NCBI RefSeq assembly: GCF_016629565.1
Contig: NZ_AP023057.1
Span: forward strand, 496,001 to 560,000
Direction: 5' to 3'
Source: Nitratiruptor sp. YY08-10
GTDB lineage: Bacteria; Campylobacterota; Campylobacteria; Campylobacterales; Nitratiruptoraceae
DNA: 64,000 nt
Both the position numbers and the translations under genes were made by a program. Positions 16,752 through 25,508 of the stretch are shown in pieces (the stretch's first letter is position 1; each line of letters begins with the position of its first letter). The notes beneath the pieces were generated by a model, which saw nothing but the letters and a program-made list of their open reading frames with translations, was not told where the DNA came from and searched no databases.

Positions 16752-17153
16752 TTACTTTAAATGTAAAGTTCTTTTAATATCCTCCAAATCACTCCAAAAA
16801 TCCTTTTTACTCCAGTATCCAATGATTCGTTTGATAACTTTTTTTCTTTGAATAACATAGATTGTTGGGACATATTTTGGAAAAAGATTACCAGGATAGC
16901 TGCTTGTATCACGATCGAGGCGGACGGCGATGAAATGTTGATTGATAAATTGTATAATTTTTGGATCTTGCAGTGTGGTTGTTTTCATTTTGTTACACCA
17001 GCGACAGGGCGGATCGACTCTTTCGATAAAAACAAAAAGTGGTTTTTTCTCTTGCAATGCAAGATCATAAGCTTCTTGAAAATTGTGTTGCCATTTGATA
17101 GATGAAGCGAGTACAAAGGAACTAAACAGGATAAATCCCAAAATTTGTTTCAT
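16752..17153 (-). CDS. Periplasmic thioredoxin-fold protein
   Basis: This 133-residue protein has a signal peptide (1-17, ending FVLASS). A thioredoxin-7/DUF255-like fold follows with active-site motif PCRWCNKM (about 49-56) and the cis-proline region YVPTIYVI. The family acts as a periplasmic disulfide reductase or carrier, often near cytochrome or stress genes. Here it stands alone between acs and a divergent HIT-family gene, and the partner is unknown. Confidence 0.8.
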   Translation of the reverse strand: MKQILGFILFSSFVLASSIKWQHNFQEAYDLALQEKKPLFVFIERVDPPCRWCNKMKTTTLQDPKIIQFINQHFIAVRLDRDTSSYPGNLFPKYVPTIYVIQRKKVIKRIIGYWSKKDFWSDLEDIKRTLHLK

Positions 17154-17217
17154 ATTCTCCCCATTTTTTGCAACAATTATATGGAAAGAAAAGGAAAAAA
17201 ATCAAATAGGAAATACA

Positions 17218-17586
17218 ATGATTTATGAAAATGATTACATCTATATCGAACTAGAAAAACATGAAGTACCCTGGCTCAAAATATTTGCAAAAAGGAAGTG
17301 CAAAGAGATGAGCGAATGCGATAAAACGACAAAAGAGATAATTTACAGAGCCCTGGAAATTATCGAAAAAGAGATGATTGAATATTTTAAACCAGATAAG
17401 ATTAATATTGCCTCTTTTGGCAACTATGTACAACAGGTGCACTGGCATATACAGGCCCGGTTTCAAAATGACAGCTTTTTTCCAGAACCTCTTTGGGGCC
17501 AAAAACAAAGAGAGGGAAATGTAGCATTGCCGTCAATGGAAGTGTTTATAGAGAAAGTGAGAGAAAAACTTGCCGCTGCTATTTAA
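17218..17586 (+). CDS. HIT-family protein with HxHxQ active site
   Basis: The start is set by AGGA 6 nt before ATG, giving 122 residues. The frame continues upstream but without a plausible site. The sequence is HIT-like: NIASFGNYVQQVHWHIQARF. The triad reads H75-W-H77-I-Q79, so the third histidine is glutamine, as in the GalT branch of the superfamily. A conserved FFPEPLWG follows. Nucleotide-phosphate hydrolase or transferase activity is expected; the substrate is unknown. The 3' end overlaps the next gene by 17 nt. Confidence 0.8.
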   Translation: MIYENDYIYIELEKHEVPWLKIFAKRKCKEMSECDKTTKEIIYRALEIIEKEMIEYFKPDKINIASFGNYVQQVHWHIQARFQNDSFFPEPLWGQKQREGNVALPSMEVFIEKVREKLAAAI

Positions 17587-18136
17587 ACTGGGAAAATGTC
17601 CCAAATGTGGTGATGGAGTTGTGGATAGGGGGAGTTTTTATGGCTGTATGGGTTATGCCAAGGGATGTGATTTTAGTATTGGCAAAGGGTCCCTTACACA
17701 TCTTGGACATGATAGTATCACTCCTAAAGAGATGAGAACACTTCTTAAAGGTTCTACACAGCTACCATTTATGATGAATAACGGGATACAACGCCTGTTT
17801 TGGGTGGAACTTGTAGAAAAAGAGGGAAAGTTTTGGCCTCAAGTGGGTTTTCATGCAGGAGCAACTGCAGCATCATTTGGGAGTTGTCCGCTGTGCCAAG
17901 CTGACGTGGTGGAGTATCCACAGAGTTTCGGATGTAGTAGATGGGAAGAAGGATGCGAATTTGCCATCTTTAAAAATGCTATTAAACGATTTGGAGGAAA
18001 AGAGCTTACAAAAAAGCAGGTAAAAGAGCTCCTACAAAAAGGCAAAACAGAAGTAAGCATACGAGGATTTGATAAAAAGATGAGGAAAGTGGAACTTGTA
18101 TTGGATACCCAGTATGGATGTAGGGTACTATTTTAA
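17570..18136 (+). CDS. Topoisomerase C-terminal-repeat zinc-ribbon protein
   Basis: This 188-residue protein starts at TTG inside the HIT gene. Two copies of a zinc-ribbon module like those at the C-terminus of bacterial topoisomerases are visible: CPKCGDGVVDRGSFYGCMGY then GCDFSIG (about 9-38), and SCPLCQADVVEYPQSFGCSR then GCEFAIF (about 105-135). No topoisomerase catalytic domain is present. Such modules bind single-stranded DNA. The protein may be an accessory DNA-binding factor or a topoisomerase-tail fragment that became independent. Exact start uncertain. Confidence 0.75.
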   Translation: MPLLFKLGKCPKCGDGVVDRGSFYGCMGYAKGCDFSIGKGSLTHLGHDSITPKEMRTLLKGSTQLPFMMNNGIQRLFWVELVEKEGKFWPQVGFHAGATAASFGSCPLCQADVVEYPQSFGCSRWEEGCEFAIFKNAIKRFGGKELTKKQVKELLQKGKTEVSIRGFDKKMRKVELVLDTQYGCRVLF

Positions 18137-18172
18137 AAATGGTACAATTTCAAAAATTTTTAAGGAGGCAAA

Positions 18173-20116
18173 GTGCCCAGTTTTCCAAAATTTAGAGTAA
18201 CTGATGAAAATTTAGACAAACAAAAAGAGCTTGTGCTGCAAACCATTGAAGAGAATAGAAAAAAGATTGAAACACTTTTAGAAAAAGAGCCAAAAACCTA
18301 TGAAAATTTTGTACGTCCACTGCAGTGGATGGAAGAGAAGCTTGGATTCTATTTTAGTCCGATTTCGCATCTAAACTATGTAAAAAACTCTCCAAAAACA
18401 GAAGAGATCTATAATGCATTACTGCCTGAATTAAGCCGTTATCATACAGAACTTGGACAAAATGAAAATATTTATCAAGCTCTAAAGCAGATATTAGAGG
18501 AGGATTTAGAGTCAGAACAAAGAAAAGTGGTTGAAGATATGATCATAGAGTTTGAGCTCAGTGGTGTTGCGCTTGGCGAAAAAGCCAAAGAGGAGTTAAA
18601 GCAAATCAATATAAGACTCAGTGAGCTTACAAGCCAATTTGGGCAAAATCTTCTTAAAGCCACAGATGCCTATGAGATGATAGTCGGTGAGAGTGATGTA
18701 GATGGGATGCCAGAGTCTTTGAAAGAAGCAGCCAAATGTGATGAAGGTTACCGCTTTACCCTCAAACAACCCAGCTATATAGCCTATATGACATACGGAC
18801 CAAACAGGGAAAAAAGAGAAAAGCTCTACAAAGCCTATGTGACAAGAGCACCAGAAAATGAAGCTTTGATAGATGAGATTTTAGCCCTTCGCTATAAAAA
18901 AGCAAAGCTTTTGGGATTTGAAAATTATGCCCAGCTGAGTCTTGAAACAAAAATGGCTGCTTCACCTGAAGAAGTAGTCTCATTTTTAAAAGATTTGGCA
19001 CAAAAAAGCAGATCCCAGGCGAAGAGGGAATTTGAAGCACTGCAAGCATTTGCAAAAGAGCAGGGGGCAGAGTATGAGTTGCAGGCGTACGATGTTGCCT
19101 ACTGGAGTGAAAAGCTTAAAATTGCCAAATACCATATCGATGATGAAGCCTATAAGCCATATTTTGAAAAGGATGCAACTGTCAATGGACTTTTTACCTT
19201 TTTAAATAAGCTCTTTCAATTAGAGTTTCAAGAGATAGATACGCCGGTATGGCATGAGAGTGTCAAATGTTATGAGATTTCCTTGCCAAATAGACTTGTT
19301 GGAAGACTCTATGTGGATTTGGAAGCAAGAGAAGGAAAGCGCGGTGGAGCCTGGATGGATGAGTGGGTGAGCCACCATATTGATCAAAAAGGTGAAATAG
19401 TCTACCCTGTCGCTTACATAGTGGCAAATTTTGCACCCGCAACCAAAACGACTCCGAGTCTTCTTCGACCAGACGACGTAGTAACGCTTTTTCACGAAAT
19501 GGGGCATGCACTGCATCATCTACTCAGTGAAGTGACTGAACCTGCGGTGAGCGGGATAGCGGGAGTCGAATGGGATGCGGTGGAGTTTCCTAGCCAGTTT
19601 TTGGAAAATTTTGCCTATGAAGAGGAGGTGTTGCATCTTTTTGCCAAACATTATCAAACAGGAGAGCCTCTTTCGGATGAGATGATCAAAAGGCTGAAAG
19701 TTGCCAAAAACTTTCAAAGTGCTATGGCGATGGTGCGTCAGCTTGAATTTGGCCTGTTTGATATGCTTGTCCATATGGATTGGCCGGTGGATGTGCAAAA
19801 GGTACTTGATGAAGTACGAGAAGAGGTAAGTGTTGTGCCAACGCCGCCATACAACAAATTCCAATGGGGCTTTAGCCATATTTTTGCCGGTGGGTATGCA
19901 GCGGGATATTATAGCTACAAATGGGCGGAAGTTTTGAGTGCAGATGCCTTTTTCATGTTTGTAGACAATGGGATCTATAATGATGAGATTGCCCAGAGTT
20001 ATCTGCAAGAGGTGCTCTGTAAAGGAGGAAGCAGGCCGGCGATGGAGAGTTTCAAAGCATTTGCGGGGAGAGCACCAAATAGCGAAGCCTTACTCAAACT
20101 TTGTGGAATTCAATGA
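18173..20116 (+). CDS. prlC: M3-family oligopeptidase (oligopeptidase A-like)
   Basis: This 647-residue protein starts at GTG with a very strong AGGAGG 5 nt upstream. The metallopeptidase motif TLFHEMGHALHHLLS supplies the HExxH zinc site, with the third ligand Glu about 25 residues on in GVEWDAVEFPSQFLENF. Length and N-terminal helical part fit oligopeptidase A/PrlC, a cytoplasmic zinc peptidase that clears short peptides and cleaved signal peptides. The stop overlaps the next start. Confidence 0.93.
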   Translation: MPSFPKFRVTDENLDKQKELVLQTIEENRKKIETLLEKEPKTYENFVRPLQWMEEKLGFYFSPISHLNYVKNSPKTEEIYNALLPELSRYHTELGQNENIYQALKQILEEDLESEQRKVVEDMIIEFELSGVALGEKAKEELKQINIRLSELTSQFGQNLLKATDAYEMIVGESDVDGMPESLKEAAKCDEGYRFTLKQPSYIAYMTYGPNREKREKLYKAYVTRAPENEALIDEILALRYKKAKLLGFENYAQLSLETKMAASPEEVVSFLKDLAQKSRSQAKREFEALQAFAKEQGAEYELQAYDVAYWSEKLKIAKYHIDDEAYKPYFEKDATVNGLFTFLNKLFQLEFQEIDTPVWHESVKCYEISLPNRLVGRLYVDLEAREGKRGGAWMDEWVSHHIDQKGEIVYPVAYIVANFAPATKTTPSLLRPDDVVTLFHEMGHALHHLLSEVTEPAVSGIAGVEWDAVEFPSQFLENFAYEEEVLHLFAKHYQTGEPLSDEMIKRLKVAKNFQSAMAMVRQLEFGLFDMLVHMDWPVDVQKVLDEVREEVSVVPTPPYNKFQWGFSHIFAGGYAAGYYSYKWAEVLSADAFFMFVDNGIYNDEIAQSYLQEVLCKGGSRPAMESFKAFAGRAPNSEALLKLCGIQ

Positions 20117-21303
20117 TGCAAAAAGAAATTTTTTTTGCTAGACAATCAATTTTAGATAAAGATGAAAAGTTGATAGCATACGAGTTATTGTTTCGGGGGA
20201 AAAGAGAAGATAATGATAAATTAACGGATATAAAAGCTACTTGCTCTGTGCTTACTGTGTTTTTATGTAATGATTACCAATCTATTTTGCATGGAAAAAG
20301 AGGGTTCATTAATGTTGATGAAGTTTTTATAAAAAGTGATGCTGCGCAGCTTCTGCCAAAAAAAGATTTTGCTTTAGAAATTTTGGAAGATGTAAAACTG
20401 GAAAATGTATTGGAGGAGTTGGAAAAATATAAAAAACAAGGATATATGCTTATATTGGACGATTTTATCGTAAGTAAGGAACAATTTGAGTATTGCAAAA
20501 GATTTTTTCATATTTTCGATATTGTAAAGTTTGATATTTTAGAGAAAAATGATGCCAATATTTTACAAGATGTTGTAAAGTATCTGAAAAGTATAGGAAT
20601 AAAACTTTTAGCAGAAAAGGTTGAAACGCAAGAGCAGTATGAGAAGTATAAAGCATTGGGATTTGACTATTTTCAAGGATACTACTTTATGAAGCCCGAA
20701 GTCGCTTCGCAACATCTTTTGTTATCACGCAAAGAGACAATTTTAGAGCTTTGGAATATGAAGGATGATCAATTTGATGAGGTTGTTGAAAAACTGAAAA
20801 ATGAACCAAGTATTTCGTTTAAACTTTTAAAGCTGCTCAATTCATGCTATTTTAATTTGCAAAAAAAGATTGCTTCTATTCCTCAGGCTTTGGCCTTTTT
20901 AGGCATAAAAAATTTTAAAAAGTGGCTATTATTGATGTTATACGCACAAGATGATAAAAACATCGAAAACAATCCATGGTTTGATCTTGCCAAGACAAGA
21001 GCCTATTTTATGGCAAAAGTAGCAGATGTTTTAGCACTTGACAGTGATAAGGCATTTTTGATTGGTACTTTATCTGTTTTTAAAGAGGTATTGGAGGAGA
21101 AATTTTTTGTTCAATTTTCATTGCTTGATGAAGAAATCATAAATGCATTGAAAAGATTGCAAAACTCTTATGGACTTTTGTTAAGGATTGTTCAAAAACT
21201 AGAAAAGGGAGATTTTGAAAGTTGGCAAAATGATATAGAGTTAGATTCTAAGCAGATTGCTTATTTTTATACTCAAGCAATGAGCTCAAGAAGTTTTTTA
21301 TAG
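20113..21303 (+). CDS. EAL-HDOD (YuxH-type) signalling protein
   Basis: About 397 residues starting at ATG overlapping the prlC stop; a second in-frame ATG follows at once. The N-terminal half (about 5-200) is EAL-like but degenerate: AYELLFRG instead of EALxR, LILDDF, DIVKFDI and DYFQGYYF. The C-terminal half (205-395) is an HDOD domain (EPSISFKLLKLLNS, IASIPQALAFLGIKNFKKW). YuxH-type proteins lack phosphodiesterase residues and usually act as c-di-GMP or protein-interaction signalling modules. The last 31 nt overlap the convergent panE gene. Confidence 0.85.
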   Translation: MMQKEIFFARQSILDKDEKLIAYELLFRGKREDNDKLTDIKATCSVLTVFLCNDYQSILHGKRGFINVDEVFIKSDAAQLLPKKDFALEILEDVKLENVLEELEKYKKQGYMLILDDFIVSKEQFEYCKRFFHIFDIVKFDILEKNDANILQDVVKYLKSIGIKLLAEKVETQEQYEKYKALGFDYFQGYYFMKPEVASQHLLLSRKETILELWNMKDDQFDEVVEKLKNEPSISFKLLKLLNSCYFNLQKKIASIPQALAFLGIKNFKKWLLLMLYAQDDKNIENNPWFDLAKTRAYFMAKVADVLALDSDKAFLIGTLSVFKEVLEEKFFVQFSLLDEEIINALKRLQNSYGLLLRIVQKLEKGDFESWQNDIELDSKQIAYFYTQAMSSRSFL

Positions 21304-22121
21304 ATAGAAGCGATTTTACCAGATGGCATCTTTTGGGCTAAATAGCCTAAAAGATTGTCCAGTTCTCCACTTTGTCCTTTTTCAAAGTCGAGTTGCAGGG
21401 ATGTTTTGGCATTGGCTGGCGATTTTCGTAAAAGAGTAATTGCCTTTTGGATATCTTCCTCATGGAGTTCTACATTTTCATTGCGAGCAATCTGAGCGAT
21501 CTCTTCTAAAAGAGCTTGAAATTCGTCAATGTGCTTTGTTGCAATTTCTCCAAATGTCTTATGATAGTATGTGGTGAGTGCTGCAGTTGCTGCAATGAAA
21601 AGATACTTTTGCCAAATGGCTTGCATGATGTTTTTTGGGGTTTTTGTTTTTATCCCAGCTTTTTCAAAACACTCTTTGAGTGCATGGGTGGTTTCATTGA
21701 TGTCTTCAAAAACCACCATGGCACCTTTGCCTTTCACCTCGATGGTTCCATCATCTTGCTTGTTGGAAATGATATAAACAGCGCCGGGAATGACAATTGA
21801 AGGAAGATGTTTTTTTAGCAACATATAGGGCTGGATTCCGTTTAAAAGAGGAAGTATGATACTTTTTTTATCAATATTTTTTTTCATTTTTTCCAATTTT
21901 TGTAAAAGTACATTGCTTTTGGTAGCGATTATAACTACATCATATCGTTTTTCTTGAGGAGGGATAGTATATGTTGATACGTCATATCTGGTTATGTTGC
22001 TTTGCTCTTTGAGAAGAATCTCTTTAGTTAAATCACTGATAAGATCTACATCACAAACACGTGAGAGTTTTGCTGCGATATAGGCTCCTACACCGCCGCC
22101 TCCAAGTACAGCGATATTCAC
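21273..22121 (-). CDS. panE: 2-dehydropantoate 2-reductase (ketopantoate reductase)
   Basis: This 282-residue protein has an N-terminal Rossmann motif GGGGVGAYIAAKL (about 7-19), the substrate-domain motifs LLNGIQ and WQKYLFIAATAALTTYY, and the C-terminal LQLDFEKGQSGELDNLLG, all typical of ApbA/PanE. It makes pantoate for CoA synthesis using NADPH. Its ATG overlaps the stop of the acyl-CoA ligase by ATGA, so it is the last gene of the fadL-fadD-panE unit. Confidence 0.9.
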   Translation of the reverse strand: MNIAVLGGGGVGAYIAAKLSRVCDVDLISDLTKEILLKEQSNITRYDVSTYTIPPQEKRYDVVIIATKSNVLLQKLEKMKKNIDKKSIILPLLNGIQPYMLLKKHLPSIVIPGAVYIISNKQDDGTIEVKGKGAMVVFEDINETTHALKECFEKAGIKTKTPKNIMQAIWQKYLFIAATAALTTYYHKTFGEIATKHIDEFQALLEEIAQIARNENVELHEEDIQKAITLLRKSPANAKTSLQLDFEKGQSGELDNLLGYLAQKMPSGKIASIYKKLLELIA

Positions 22122-23670
22122 TTCATTGCCTTTTGCAATCTCTCTTTTAAGACCCGTTTGAGCACTTTTCCAGTTGCATTTTTGGGGAGTTCTTCAACGA
22201 TATAGACAGATCTTGGAACTTTGAAGTTTGCAAGATGCTCTTTAAGATATCGCTTGATCTCATTTTCACTGATCTTTGCGTTCTCTTCGAGCTCAACATA
22301 GGCAACTGGAACTTCTCCGCTTTTTTCATCTTTGATACCTATAACGGCCGCTGCTTTAATATGAGGATTGTTCATTAGAATCTCTTCAATCTCCCGTGGA
22401 TAGATATTGATTCCTTTAGAGATGATCAGATCTTTTTTCCTGTCAACGATGTAGATAAAACCTTCTTCGTCCATATAACCAAGATCTCCTGTTTTAAGCC
22501 AACCGTTGACGATCGTTTCAGCGGTCGCTTCCGGACGTTTCCAGTATCCCTGCATGACATTGTCGCCTTTGACGATGATCTCACCAACTTCACCTCTCGG
22601 AAGTTCAACCATGTCTTCGTTTACAATTTTGACCTCCACGCCTGGAAGTGCCGGACCTACAGATTTTGGCTTTTGTTTGTTTGGAAGATTGACCGCAACC
22701 ACAGGAGAGCATTCACTCAGTCCATACCTTCTAACAGTTTTCCTTTTTTAAATTTGCTTTGAAACCGCTTCAATGTATCTTCCGGTAAAGCAGCAGCGCC
22801 GCTGACATAATATTTTACTTTATTAAACCAGTGAAAGTACCAAGGAAGCTTTGCTTTGGAAAGAGCATTATAGACATCGGGAACACCCGTAAAAATAGTC
22901 ACTCTTTTTAAAAGCAGCTGTTTGATGATATTGGAAAATGGCATGATGGATCGGATAATAACAACAGGCGAGCCAAAATAGAGCGGCATTAAGACCGTTA
23001 CGGTGAGAGTGAAGGAGTGAAACATTGGCAAATAGACAATGAACCGCTCTTTTGGCGTAATTGCAAGGAGTCTCTCTACGCCCAAAATATTGGAAAAAAT
23101 GTTTCTATAAGAGAGCATTGCTCCTTTTGGTTTTCCTGTGGTCCCAGAAGTGTAGATGATCACAGCCGTATCGTCGATATCCACATGCTGACTTAGCTTT
23201 TCGTGACTTTCCAGACTCTCTAAAATTTCAGAAAATGCGATATTGTGCTCGTCTAATCCTGTATAGTCACCTTCCCATATAATTTTTTGGACCTTTGTCG
23301 TTTCCAGTACATTTTGAAGCTCTTTGGCATACTTGGCACTTGCTGCTAGAAGCTTTGCGTCACTATCATTGAGGATGAAAGTGATTTCGTCCTCTTTTAA
23401 AAAATTGTTGATAGGAACAGGGATCGCTCCCAGTTTTTGTGCAGCAAGAAGCGTAATGATAAACTCAAGAGAGTTTGCCATCACAATAGCGACTTTGTCA
23501 TCCTTTTGCACACCCATAAGTTCCATAAATCGAGCAAGCGTATCGATTTTTAACAGGAGCCTATGGAAAGTAATTTTTCGATCATCTATAAAATATGCAA
23601 TCCCTTTTGGTCTATTTTTAGCATGTTCTTTTACAATTTCATAAAAATTGTTATACCGGTAATCGAACAT
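22118..23670 (-). pseudogene. Long-chain acyl-CoA ligase (FadD-like), split by a 1-nt frameshift
   Basis: Two abutting frames make one AMP-forming ligase. The N-part (23670-22717) carries the P-loop IIYTSGTTGKPKGAMLSY and ends ...KGKLLEGMD-stop. The C-part resumes with YGLSECSPVV and carries KTGDLGYMDEEGFIYIVDRKKDLI and KNATGKVLKR. Inserting one T (GGTAT to GGTTAT, near 22723) restores the conserved LLEGYGLSE motif, so a single base is missing. The rest is intact, which suggests a recent mutation or a sequencing error. An A6 run lies about 20 nt before the break. It sits just behind fadL and overlaps panE, so fatty-acid activation after uptake is the likely role of the intact form. Confidence 0.9.
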
Positions 23671-23678
23671 TGCATTCC

Positions 23679-24890
23679 TTAAAATTTATAGTTCAGTGAG
23701 ACATTGAGAAGTTGTGCGGCTACTCCGTCTCCAAAAGTTCCCACGATTCCATTTTTATTCTCTCCAAGAGAAAGAGTTCGTCCGATTTTATAGTCTGCAA
23801 GATATGAGATTCCAAGTTTGAGGTCCTTTTGTACTTCATACAGTGCTCCAAGAGAAAAAACGATTGCATCGCTATCAGGAAGTTCATATCCTAGGGTTTG
23901 GGCTGGTATTGGTGACTGGTCATAAGCGATACCGTACATAGTCGTCAATTTTTCACTGTTTTTATATGTAAGTCCAAGTCTGAAAGTATTCGTATCATCC
24001 CAGCTTTTTTCAGAAACGATAGTCGGTACAGTAGGATCTTCGAATCTCATAACGAGTTTATCATAACTGCTCCAAAAGGTTCGCTCATACACAAACTCGA
24101 CTGTTGCTTTTTCATTGACGTCAATTGCGGTTGCAAGGGCGAGAGTAGCTGGAAGAGGGACTTTGGTATGACCTTTTGTTTTGGTCGTTCCTTTATAGAC
24201 GACATCACCTGATTCTTTAAGATCGATTTTTGAATTGAATGTAGCAGCGAGTGTGAGGCCCAGGAGTTTATACGTTGCTGCCAATGCATAGCCATATCGT
24301 GCTTTAATATCACCATCCATATCATATGTTCCTAAAATAGGATGATCAAATCGAATTTTTCCGTCAGTAAAAAGGACTCTTACGCCTCCTCCTACCGCAA
24401 AATTTTCATTTATAAGGTAACTAAAACTTGGCATAAGTTGTGCAGTTCTTAGGGTAAATTCTTTTGCACTCCAGGTTTGTGGTGCTTTATCCCACTTTTT
24501 GGCAAAACCTGCAGGTGTCGTGACACTTAGGCCAAATCGAAATTTTCCAAATTTTGGACCGACATAGTGAAAATGGGGAATAAGATATTTTTGAGACTGG
24601 CTTTTGGCAGATGCGGGGATTAGAGTAGGGGGTGGTCCGGGATTTGTCACTTGCTGTCCGTCAAAATCGACTTTTGAAAGATACGCACCTGTAAAACTGA
24701 GCTCCACATAGTTTGCATTATCCATAAATGCCATATTGGCTGGGTTGAAGTAAGCTGCATCTGCATCTTTAGGAGCGGCAACGTACGCTCCAGCCAGTGC
24801 TACACTCCTGGCAGACTGTTCAGGAATTTTATAGGCTGCACCAAAAGTAAGAATTGAAGCGCCAGTGATTGCTAAAGCGATTTTTTTCAT
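23679..24890 (-). CDS. FadL/OmpP1-family outer-membrane fatty-acid or hydrocarbon channel
   Basis: The start is the ATG behind AAAGG directly ahead of the signal peptide MKKIALAITGASILTFGAA; the frame is open 21 nt further up. The mature N-terminus begins YKIPEQSARSVALAGAYVA, with DADAAYFNPANMAFM, the FadL hatch signature (NPA). A 14-strand-type barrel follows and ends LLNVSLNYKF, with the C-terminal Phe typical of outer-membrane proteins. It brings hydrophobic compounds across the outer membrane. It is the first gene of the unit with the acyl-CoA ligase, 8 nt downstream. Confidence 0.92.
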   Translation of the reverse strand: MKKIALAITGASILTFGAAYKIPEQSARSVALAGAYVAAPKDADAAYFNPANMAFMDNANYVELSFTGAYLSKVDFDGQQVTNPGPPPTLIPASAKSQSQKYLIPHFHYVGPKFGKFRFGLSVTTPAGFAKKWDKAPQTWSAKEFTLRTAQLMPSFSYLINENFAVGGGVRVLFTDGKIRFDHPILGTYDMDGDIKARYGYALAATYKLLGLTLAATFNSKIDLKESGDVVYKGTTKTKGHTKVPLPATLALATAIDVNEKATVEFVYERTFWSSYDKLVMRFEDPTVPTIVSEKSWDDTNTFRLGLTYKNSEKLTTMYGIAYDQSPIPAQTLGYELPDSDAIVFSLGALYEVQKDLKLGISYLADYKIGRTLSLGENKNGIVGTFGDGVAAQLLNVSLNYKF

Positions 24891-24998
24891 GGTTGAACCT
24901 TTCGTTATCATTTAAAAATTTATATGATTGTAACAAAGGTTTCGATAAACTTAATTTAATGTAGTACAATGGAAAAAAATAGTATTGAAGGTGAGCAG

Positions 24999-25508
24999 AT
25001 GATTAACATTTTCGGTAAAAAATTAAAAACGTATGATTTAAGTGATGTGCAAAAATATCAATGGGCTCATATCAAGGTAAAAGGCAAAGGCGATATCTGG
25101 ATCAAACTCTTTCCCGAAGAGGTTCCAAATACCGTAGCGAATTTTGCGCATCTTGCAAACAGTGGCTTTTATGATGGACTTACATTTCACAGAGTCATCA
25201 AAGGTTTTATGGCGCAGGGTGGTTGTCCAGAAGGAACAGGAAGAGGGGGTCCGGGATGGGCGATAGCATGCGAGACTGATAAAAATGTACACAAACATAA
25301 GCGTGGAACTATTTCTATGGCACATGCGGGAAAAGATACGGGTGGGAGTCAATTTTTTATCTGTTTCGTGGATTGCCCCCATTTGGATGGTGTGCACACC
25401 GTATTTGGACAGATTCCCGAAGATGATGCCGAGTCTCTTATGACACTGGATATGATTGATCAAAACGATATCATGGAAAAAGTGGAAGTGAAAGAGGATA
25501 GAGATTAG
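24999..25508 (+). CDS. ppiB: Cyclophilin-type peptidyl-prolyl isomerase
   Basis: The chosen ATG gives 169 residues ([14 protein letters not shown]); an ATG 30 nt upstream overlaps a TACAAT-like -10 and is less likely. Cyclophilin core motifs are clear: [20 protein letters not shown], the GTISMAHAG stretch and [10 protein letters not shown], then DGVHTVFGQ. No signal peptide, so cytoplasmic. First gene of a long plus-strand train; nadE begins at the next base after its stop. Confidence 0.93.
   Translation: MINIFGKKLKTYDLSDVQKYQWAHIKVKGKGDIWIKLFPEEVPNTVANFAHLANSGFYDGLTFHRVIKGFMAQGGCPEGTGRGGPGWAIACETDKNVHKHKRGTISMAHAGKDTGGSQFFICFVDCPHLDGVHTVFGQIPEDDAESLMTLDMIDQNDIMEKVEVKEDRD

Noticed and set aside
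19520-20008. 162-residue minus-strand frame within the M3 peptidase gene
   Set aside because: Antisense shadow of a highly conserved enzyme; His/Lys/Phe-rich composition and no ribosome site.
22717-22760. Programmed frameshift in the acyl-CoA ligase
   Set aside because: The A6 run is about 20 nt before the break, and slippage there would destroy the conserved LLEG residues; a simple 1-nt loss fits better.
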